DNA of 11,242 bases from positions 1 to 11,242 of the forward strand of contig NZ_JASLCE010000098.1 of NCBI RefSeq assembly GCF_030146175.1, written 5' to 3'. Under the pieces are notes generated by a model. It was not told the DNA's origin, searched no databases, and saw nothing but the letters and a program-made list of their open reading frames with translations. The translations under genes were made by a program, and so were the position numbers. Source of the DNA: Flavobacterium sp. (GTDB taxonomy: Bacteria > Bacteroidota > Bacteroidia > Flavobacteriales > Flavobacteriaceae). Below are positions 1-4,709 of this stretch, one piece after another. The first letter of the stretch is position 1, and every line of letters begins with the position of its first letter.

Positions 1-67
<67 letters not shown>

Positions 68-104
68 ATTGGCTAACCAAGTGTTTCCTTGATTATTTCG
101 AGTG

Positions 105-135
105 CAAATATAGGACTGTTTTTTTAGTATGCAAA
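105..135 (-). promoter_or_regulatory. Promoter of the tRNA-Tyr gene
   Basis: On the minus strand a perfect Bacteroidota -7 box TATATTTG lies at 105-112, with TTTG at 132-135, 19 bp upstream. This matches the TTG-N17-23-TAnnTTTG pattern of Flavobacterium and Bacteroides housekeeping promoters. Transcription should start near 100, giving a leader of about 30 nt before the mature tRNA 5' end at 67. No start codon lies between, so the tRNA (or a cluster it heads) is the only visible target. Confidence 0.75.
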
Positions 136-192
136 CTTATTTCTAATATAATTTCTGACTTTTTTTTAAGCCGTTGTTGTTGAGGTAAATAA

Positions 193-216
193 AAAAATCC
201 CCATAAGGGGATTTTT
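193..216 (-). terminator. Intrinsic terminator after the thioredoxin-like lipoprotein gene
   Basis: Arms AAAAATCCCC and GGGGATTTTT pair perfectly over 10 bp around a 4-nt loop. On the minus strand the hairpin is followed by a T run and begins 11 bp after the stop codon at 228. The flanking A/T runs could let it work in both directions, but no plus-strand gene enters it. Confidence 0.85.
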
Positions 217-227
217 GTGTCAGGGCT

Positions 228-1346
228 TTATTTTGCTGCTAAAAGCTCCAATATTTTTGCTTTTAATTCGGCACCTCTAAGGTCTTTTGCTACAATTTTT
301 CCGGAAGCATCCAGAATAAATGTTTGCGGAATCGATTTTACATTATATTTTTCTGCAATCGGATCCTGCCAGAATTTTAAATTTGAAACTTGTGTCCAGG
401 TTAATTTATCTTTTGCAATCGCTTCTTTCCATTTGTCGGCTTCTTTGTCTAACGAAACACCGATGATGTTTAAACCTTGTGGGTGTAATTCGTTATATAA
501 AGCGACTACGTTAGGGTTTTCCGCACGACACGGACCACACCATGACGCCCAGAAATCGATGATCGTTACTTTTCCTAATGATTCTTTTAACGATACGGTT
601 TTTCCTTCCGGATTCGGAGCCGAAAAATCAGGAGCTGCTTTTCCAACCTGTACCGCATTTTGTTTTTCTAAAAAGTCTTTTACGGTTTTTCCGTGTTTGT
701 TGTCTTTGGCTTCAGGTGTAAGTGATTTGTAAAGCTTTTCGATTTTGTCAACCGGTAATGACTGATACATCGTAAAGTTTTCCAATAACATAACCGATAA
801 GAAAGAATCCGGGTGTTTCTCGATGAAATCTTCCGATTTTTTATTTAAAGCATTCTGGAATACCATGTATTCTTTTCTAAGACTGTTAACAGTAACTGTA
901 TCCTGAGATTGCTGTGCCATTGCCATCTTTTGATTGTTGGCAATCTGGAAAGCCTGCATCTTTTTAAAGATAACTTTCGATTCGTCGTTATATTTTTGGA
1001 ACTGATCGTTAGTAATGGTTCCGGTAACGCGTGAATTACGAATAGAATCTTTTACAAAATCGACTTTAATTGTTCCGTTTTCCAATATAAAAGGTATCAT
1101 GTCTCCGATGTCCTGAATTCTTAGGAAACAAAATTCCGGTTTATCGGCTATTCCTTTAAATTCGAATTTTCCGTCTTTAATTTTTACAGTGTCTTTAGAG
1201 ATAGGACCTAATTCGCTTTGTGTGGCAATAATAACCATTTTGTCATTATCGACTCCTTTAGCTTCTCCGGAAATGGTAAAACCATTGTCTTTTTTACAAG
1301 AAGCAAATACGGCAGCAATTGACAGTACTAAAAAAAGTTTCTTCAT
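228..1346 (-). CDS. TlpA-family thiol-disulfide oxidoreductase lipoprotein with N-terminal DUF4369 domain
   Basis: The 372-aa product begins with a lipoprotein signal: a charged MKK, a hydrophobic stretch and lipobox FASC with Cys17. It should therefore be lipid-anchored on the periplasmic side. Residues about 22-115 look like DUF4369, a beta-rich domain common at the front of Bacteroidota TlpA-like proteins. A helical, charged linker follows (about 115-230), then a thioredoxin-fold AhpC/TSA-TlpA domain (about 235-370). The catalytic motif is WASWCGPC (Cys270, Cys273), with the cis-proline at 340 in SIPQTF. Proteins of this type are thought to reduce or exchange disulfides in envelope proteins, but the substrate cannot be read from sequence. 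The gene is monocistronic, with its own -7 box at 1371-1378 and terminators on both sides. Start ATG at 1346 is set by the signal peptide. Family is sure; partner is unknown. Confidence 0.93.
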   Translation of the reverse strand: MKKLFLVLSIAAVFASCKKDNGFTISGEAKGVDNDKMVIIATQSELGPISKDTVKIKDGKFEFKGIADKPEFCFLRIQDIGDMIPFILENGTIKVDFVKDSIRNSRVTGTITNDQFQKYNDESKVIFKKMQAFQIANNQKMAMAQQSQDTVTVNSLRKEYMVFQNALNKKSEDFIEKHPDSFLSVMLLENFTMYQSLPVDKIEKLYKSLTPEAKDNKHGKTVKDFLEKQNAVQVGKAAPDFSAPNPEGKTVSLKESLGKVTIIDFWASWCGPCRAENPNVVALYNELHPQGLNIIGVSLDKEADKWKEAIAKDKLTWTQVSNLKFWQDPIAEKYNVKSIPQTFILDASGKIVAKDLRGAELKAKILELLAAK

Positions 1347-1370
1347 TGTTATTTTTAATTTGTTATGTTA

Positions 1371-1378
1371 CAAATGTA
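1371..1378 (-). promoter_or_regulatory. -7 promoter box of the thioredoxin-like lipoprotein gene
   Basis: TACATTTG on the minus strand matches TAnnTTTG exactly and ends 24 bp upstream of the ATG at 1346. I find no good TTG element 17-20 bp further upstream, so only the -7 half is supported. Confidence 0.55.
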
Positions 1379-1435
1379 TTTAAAAACTGATTAAAAGCAG
1401 TTGCTAAATAGATTATTTTTAACAGTTGGATACAC

Positions 1436-1473
1436 AAAGCCCCAAAATCGTATTGTTCCGATTTTGGGGCTTT
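1436..1473 (-). terminator. Terminator after the CstB-like gene
   Basis: Arms of 15 bp (1436-1450 and 1459-1473; core GCCCCAAAATCG) pair perfectly around an 8-nt loop, five bases past the stop codon at 1479. The GC-rich base plus the TTT exit fits an intrinsic terminator, although the T run on the minus strand is short. It isolates the sulfur module from the lipoprotein gene downstream. Confidence 0.8.
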
Positions 1474-1478
1474 TGTAA

Positions 1479-2894
1479 TTAGTTTTGAGTGGAAGGGCAG
1501 ACAAATTTAGACAAGGCTACAGGCGTATTCCGGATTCCGGACATTCCTTTTTCAACATTGATGATGTTGTGATAGCCTCTGGCTTTTAAAATGGAAGCCA
1601 TAATCACCGAACGATAACCCCCGGCACAATGCAGGTAGAAATCATTTTCAGTAGGTACTTCTGCCAGCTGATTGTTTACAAAATCCAGCGGAATGTTGAT
1701 GGCGCCTTCTACGTGCTCGGCACTGAATTCTCCCGGTTTTCGGGCATCAACGATGGTCAGTTTGGACATGTCTTTATCGGTCGCAAATTGTTCCGGACTG
1801 ATCGAAATAACACTGTCGGTTTCAAATCCGGCTGCTTTCCAGGCTTCAACTCCGCCTTCCAGATATCCAAGACAATTGTCAAATCCTACACGCGACAATC
1901 GGGTGATGGCTTCTTTTTCTTTACCTTCCGTTACAATTAATAAGATCGGTTGTTGTACATCCATAATTAAAGCACCTACCCACGGTGCAAAGTTGCCTTG
2001 TAAGCCAATAAAAATGGATCCCGGTATATGTTCTTTTACAAATTCACTTTCATGACGTACGTCCAGAATTAATGCTTCCGACTGACCAGCTACCGTTTTA
2101 AACGCTTCCGGATGAAGCGGTGTATCGGCTTTTGCCATAACAGTCTCCAGACTGTCATAACCCTGAATATTCATCAAAACATTCTGAGGAAAATAGGCCG
2201 GTGGCGCTCCTAAACCATCCAATAATTCCGAAATAAATTCGTCTTTGGTCATATCGGCGCGTAACGCATAGTTTACATTTTTCTGATTCCCTAGCGTATC
2301 GGTCGTTTCCTTACTCATATTTTTACCACAGGCACTTCCGGCTCCGTGATTTGGATATACAATCAGATGATCCGGTAATGGCATGATTTTATCGCGTAAG
2401 GAATCGTATAACATAGACGCCAGTTTTTCCTGCGTTAAATCGGATACCAGTTTCTGTGCCAGATCCGGACGTCCCACATCACCAATAAATAAGGTGTCTC
2501 CGGTTATAATACCGTGCATTTCTCCGTTTTCATTCAATAATAAATAACAGGTACTTTCCAGCGTATGCCCGGGCGTATGAATCGCTTTTACCGTATAGTT
2601 TCCGATTTTAAATTCCTGACCGTCTGTAGCGATTGTGGCTTCAAAACTAGGTTGTGCAGTTGGACCGTATACAATTGTAGCACCGGTTTTTTGTGCCAGA
2701 TCCAAATGTCCGGAAACAAAATCGGCATGGAAATGGGTTTCAAAAATATACTTGATCGTTGCGTTGTCTTTAGTGGCTTTATCAATATAAGGCTGTACTT
2801 CGCGAAGCGGATCAAAAATGGCTGCTTCACCATTGCTCTCCAAATAATAGGCGGCGTGAGCAATACATCCGGTATAAATCTGTTCTATTTTCAT
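1479..2894 (-). CDS. Persulfide dioxygenase-sulfurtransferase, CstB-like (MBL + pseudo-rhodanese + rhodanese)
   Basis: The 471-aa protein has three domains. The N-terminal metallo-beta-lactamase fold (about 1-235) is of the ETHE1/persulfide dioxygenase type. It has THFHADF (H54, H56, D58), HTPGH (H110), GDTLF (D133), GRPDL and PNHGAGSACG (H183). By homology H56, H110 and D133 would bind the mononuclear iron. A first rhodanese domain (about 258-356) lacks a Cys in the active-site loop (VTEGKEKEA at 321-329) and is presumably catalytically dead. The second rhodanese (about 366-466) keeps Cys423 in LHCAGGYRS. This order is that of Staphylococcus CstB, which oxidises low-molecular-weight persulfides and transfers sulfane sulfur to sulfite, giving thiosulfate. 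A cytosolic role in sulfide/persulfide detoxification is inferred. It is the last gene of the module, 62 bp after the exporter gene, with its own promoter and a Crp-type dyad at 2946-2961. Confidence 0.93.
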   Translation of the reverse strand: MKIEQIYTGCIAHAAYYLESNGEAAIFDPLREVQPYIDKATKDNATIKYIFETHFHADFVSGHLDLAQKTGATIVYGPTAQPSFEATIATDGQEFKIGNYTVKAIHTPGHTLESTCYLLLNENGEMHGIITGDTLFIGDVGRPDLAQKLVSDLTQEKLASMLYDSLRDKIMPLPDHLIVYPNHGAGSACGKNMSKETTDTLGNQKNVNYALRADMTKDEFISELLDGLGAPPAYFPQNVLMNIQGYDSLETVMAKADTPLHPEAFKTVAGQSEALILDVRHESEFVKEHIPGSIFIGLQGNFAPWVGALIMDVQQPILLIVTEGKEKEAITRLSRVGFDNCLGYLEGGVEAWKAAGFETDSVISISPEQFATDKDMSKLTIVDARKPGEFSAEHVEGAINIPLDFVNNQLAEVPTENDFYLHCAGGYRSVIMASILKARGYHNIINVEKGMSGIRNTPVALSKFVCPSTQN

Positions 2895-2916
2895 AATTGC
2901 ATTTTTTTATTTTGTG

Positions 2917-2924
2917 TAAAGATA
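2917..2924 (-). promoter_or_regulatory. Variant -7 box of the CstB-like gene
   Basis: TATCTTTAC on the minus strand differs from TAnnTTTG only in the last core base. No TTG element lies 17-20 bp upstream; a dyad occupies 2946-2961 instead. The same box variant and the same 21-bp spacing to a dyad occur upstream of the Crp/Fnr gene (4405-4412). That repetition is the main reason to believe it. The leader to the ATG at 2894 would be about 20 nt. Confidence 0.6.
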
Positions 2925-2945
2925 AGGGGTTGCTTTTTTTCGAAA

Positions 2946-2961
2946 AGTGACTTTTGTCACA
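2946..2961 (-). promoter_or_regulatory. Probable Crp/Fnr-type operator upstream of the CstB-like gene
   Basis: The minus strand reads TGTGAC-AAAA-GTCACT, a dyad whose inner 14 bp (GTGAC-N4-GTCAC) is perfect. Written as TGTGA-N6-TCACT, it differs from the classical CRP site by one base. It sits across the stop codon of the exporter gene (2957-2959). Its centre is 36.5 bp upstream of the downstream edge of the -7 box, about -41 from the expected start site, where a class II activator would bind. The likely ligand is the Crp/Fnr protein encoded two genes upstream. This is inference; no binding data are available here. Confidence 0.62.
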
Positions 2962-3757
2962 AATGAAAACTTTCCTTAAGCAGAATATAAACCGCCATTA
3001 CAAGGACAAACCATCCAAAACCTTTTTTTAATTGTGTTTCGTTAACAAACCTGTTGAGGTAAATCCCTGCAAAGATACCGAAAACCGATACCAAAGAAAA
3101 AGTTAAAAGAAACGTCCAGTCGGCATTTAGATTTTCCAGATCTCCGGTAAAACCAATTAAGGAGTTTATCGCGATGATCAATAAAGAAGTACCAACGGCT
3201 TTTTTCATCGGAAGTTTAGCAAAGAAAACCAGAGACGGGATGATTAAAAAACCGCCACCGGCACCAATTAATCCAATAACCACTCCAATCAGAAAAATCT
3301 GCGGAATGAGTAGGAGGAAATTGTTTTTTGAGGTATCCGCTTCGGTTTCGTCGCCGTTTGCTTTTTTTCGAAGCATCGCCAATGCCGCCAGAAACATGAT
3401 AATCGCAAAAAATCCCATCAAAAAGGTATTTTTTGACAATGTGATAAAATCTGTTTTTATAAGCGTATCCGGTAGCGCCGGAACTAAAAAACGACGGGTG
3501 AGGAAGACCGCAATAAACGACGGAATCGCAAATAAAAAAGCGGTTTTTACAGCTACCATTCCTTTAAAATAATTGCGAATGGCTCCAAAACCGGAAGTTG
3601 TTCCTACAATAAACAGGGAATAGGCTGTAGCCGTAACCGGCGGAATTCCCAAAAGATAAACCAGTACGGGAACTGTCAGGATGGAACCGCCACCACCGGT
3701 TAGCCCTAAAATCAATCCGATGCAAAGTGCACCGATATACCCAAAAAACGATTCCAT
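2957..3757 (-). CDS. TauE/SafE-family anion exporter (sulfite/sulfonate type)
   Basis: This 266-aa polytopic membrane protein has about eight hydrophobic segments in two homologous halves. Each half begins with a glycine-rich helix typical of the TauE/SafE (DUF81) family: GLTGGGGSILTVP at 18-30 and GLIGAGGGFLIIP at 162-174. Members export sulfite, sulfoacetate or related anions across the inner membrane. Next to a CstB-like enzyme, export of sulfite or thiosulfate is the natural inference. I chose ATG at 3757. A TTG four codons upstream (3769) would extend the frame but overlaps the regulator gene by 11 bp. The ATG leaves one base after the regulator's TAA and starts directly at the first transmembrane segment. 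It is cotranscribed with the regulator and has no visible promoter of its own. Confidence 0.9.
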   Translation of the reverse strand: MESFFGYIGALCIGLILGLTGGGGSILTVPVLVYLLGIPPVTATAYSLFIVGTTSGFGAIRNYFKGMVAVKTAFLFAIPSFIAVFLTRRFLVPALPDTLIKTDFITLSKNTFLMGFFAIIMFLAALAMLRKKANGDETEADTSKNNFLLLIPQIFLIGVVIGLIGAGGGFLIIPSLVFFAKLPMKKAVGTSLLIIAINSLIGFTGDLENLNADWTFLLTFSLVSVFGIFAGIYLNRFVNETQLKKGFGWFVLVMAVYILLKESFHL

Positions 3758-3758
3758 T

Positions 3759-4391
3759 TTAAAAAACAAGAATTTCGATTTTGTTACGGTGTAATTTGAT
3801 TTTTTGCTCGTCCTGCAGATGCTTTAGCAAACGGGATATTACAACCCGGGAAGTATGCATTTCGGAAGCGATTTCCTGATGTGTCGTACTGATTTCGGTG
3901 GTGCCCAATACTTTTGCTTTGTCGGTAATAAATTTATACAGACGCTCGTCCAGATTCATAAAGGCAAGCGTATCGATGGCTTCCAGCATTTCCATTAAAC
4001 GGGCGTTATAGCTTTCGAATACAAAATTCCGCCAGGAAGGGTATTTTACAACCCATTCTTCCATTTTGGCAATGGGAATCAGCACCATTTCGCCATCGGT
4101 TTCGGCAATAGCGCGGATTTTACTTTTGTTTTTGCCCATACAACAACTCAATGTCATCGCGCAGGTATCGCCTCGCTCTAAAAAATAAAGCAACAGTTCG
4201 TCTCCATTGGAATCTTCACGCATGATTTTGATGGCACCTTGTAACAGCAGTGGCATCCATTCTATATTTTCTCCTATTTCTATAAGGTAGTCGTCGGCTT
4301 TGAATTTTTTATAACTGGAAATCGAATTGATTTCTTCCAGCAGGGCTTCTTCAAAAATGAAGTCGTACGATTCGAATAAGAGTGCTTTCAT
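3759..4391 (-). CDS. Crp/Fnr-family transcriptional regulator with a cysteine-bearing effector pocket
   Basis: The 210-aa protein has an N-terminal cyclic-nucleotide-binding-like beta roll (about 20-115) and a long dimerisation helix (about 118-145). A C-terminal winged helix-turn-helix follows, with STTHQEIASEMHTSRVVISR at 168-187, the recognition helix being at about 180-191. The phosphate-binding cassette seen in cAMP-binding members (GE...RxA) is replaced by GDTCAMTLSCCMGKNKSK. This holds the only three cysteines of the protein (C77, C83, C84), so cyclic nucleotides are unlikely ligands and a thiol-based signal is plausible. There is no Fnr-type N-terminal Fe-S cysteine cluster. The ATG at 4391 gives normal family length. 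The frame stays open upstream to a GTG at 4505, but that stretch holds the promoter and dyad. It is the first gene of the sulfur module and probably autoregulated. Confidence 0.92.
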   Translation of the reverse strand: MKALLFESYDFIFEEALLEEINSISSYKKFKADDYLIEIGENIEWMPLLLQGAIKIMREDSNGDELLLYFLERGDTCAMTLSCCMGKNKSKIRAIAETDGEMVLIPIAKMEEWVVKYPSWRNFVFESYNARLMEMLEAIDTLAFMNLDERLYKFITDKAKVLGTTEISTTHQEIASEMHTSRVVISRLLKHLQDEQKIKLHRNKIEILVF

Positions 4392-4404
4392 ATAGTATTT
4401 TTTG

Positions 4405-4412
4405 TAAAGGTA
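4405..4412 (-). promoter_or_regulatory. Variant -7 box of the Crp/Fnr regulator gene
   Basis: TACCTTTAC on the minus strand, 13 bp before the ATG at 4391, matches TAnnTTTG except at the last core base. The box is nearly identical to that of the CstB-like gene (TATCTTTAC). It also lacks an upstream TTG and lies exactly 21 bp downstream of a matching dyad. Transcription should start near 4400, giving a leader of about 10 nt. Confidence 0.58.
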
Positions 4413-4433
4413 TCTTTTTGGAATGAAACCTGA

Positions 4434-4449
4434 TGTAACATTTGTTTCA
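4434..4449 (-). promoter_or_regulatory. Probable Crp/Fnr-type operator upstream of the regulator gene (autoregulation)
   Basis: The minus strand reads TGAAAC-AAAT-GTTACA, two 6-bp half-sites with one mismatch around a 4-bp spacer. It matches the dyad upstream of the CstB-like gene at 11 of 16 positions. The conserved bases are TG, AC, AAA, GT and AC. Its distance to the -7 box is the same, 21 bp. The dyad alone is weak; the repeated geometry is what supports it. Confidence 0.52.
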
Positions 4450-4646
4450 AAAGAATTGGGTGTAGTGATTTTATATCCGAATTTATTTTTATCTTTATCA
4501 GACACAACGAATTGCGTGTAAAACCTACCATCGGGCTATTTATTCCTCCTGTAGCCAGTTTACCCAAAATAAATACAATAAAAAACAACGAAGGTGTTAT
4601 AATTATAACGCTTTCGATTCCCATTTCTATACCGTTTTTATTCCCC
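4450..4646 (+). other. Intergenic region between the divergent regulator and TonB receptor genes
   Basis: Together with its flanks this forms a gap of about 318 bp between start codons (4392-4709). The regulator promoter and dyad lie at the left end, the receptor promoter at the right end, and a long palindrome at 4589-4616. The remaining roughly 200 bp is AT-rich. Short open frames occur on both strands, but they have no start context, no recognisable domain and low-complexity Lys/Asn/Ile-rich translations. I see no RNA gene. Confidence 0.5.
4589..4616. repeat. 28-bp palindrome with perfect 14-bp core
   Basis: The core GTTATAATTATAAC (4596-4609) is a perfect palindrome. Flanks CGAAGGT and GCTTTCG extend it, with two positions pairing only as G-U in RNA, so the whole 28 nt could fold back with a 4-nt AUUA loop. 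No T run follows on either strand, so it is not a standard terminator. It lies about 115 bp upstream of the TonB receptor ATG and could be an operator. It does not match the textbook Fur box well. Confidence 0.5.
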
Positions 4647-4676
4647 TTGATTTCCCAAATCACACACCTATTTATG
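4647..4676 (+). promoter_or_regulatory. Probable promoter of the TonB-dependent receptor gene
   Basis: TTG at 4647-4649, a 19-bp spacer and TATTTATG at 4669-4676 match TTG-N19-TAnnTTTG with one mismatch. The start site would be near 4681, leaving a leader of about 30 nt before the ATG at 4710. Confidence 0.45.
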
Positions 4677-4709
4677 ACATTGTTTAACATCACTAAATAA
4701 CAATAATAT

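Noticed and set aside
217..732. Long plus-strand frame antisense to the thioredoxin-like gene (and similar ones opposite the CstB-like, TauE and receptor genes).
   Set aside because: They are mirror-frame shadows of strongly supported genes and show no domain or start context of their own.
1360..1373. TTGT...ACAA dyad upstream of the thioredoxin-like gene as a third Crp-type site.
   Set aside because: Half-sites are too short, the spacing differs from the two real candidates, and it overlaps the -7 box instead of lying 21 bp upstream of it.
3758..3769. TTG start at 3769 for the TauE/SafE gene.
   Set aside because: It would add only MFFK-type residues before the natural ATG at 3757, overlap the regulator gene and use a rare start codon.
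4392..4505. N-terminal extension of the Crp/Fnr gene to a GTG at 4505 (38 more codons).
   Set aside because: The stretch contains the probable -7 box and the dyad, its translation is Lys/Asn/Tyr-rich and unlike the family, and the ATG at 4391 gives the normal length of about 210 aa.
4392..4693. Possible decayed membrane-protein gene on the minus strand. A hydrophobic frame (ESVIIITPSLFFIVFILGK) could join by one inserted base near 4530 to a frame reading DGRFYTQFVVSDKDKN.
   Set aside because: The second frame would run without a stop into the regulator gene, neither part resembles a family I know, and the region is better explained as promoters and a palindrome. A relative with an intact frame would revive the idea.
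4512..4700. 62-codon plus-strand frame with hydrophobic translation (IIITLSIPISIPFLFPLI).
   Set aside because: It overlaps the receptor promoter and palindrome, has no recognisable signal or domain, and is antisense to an equally open minus frame.
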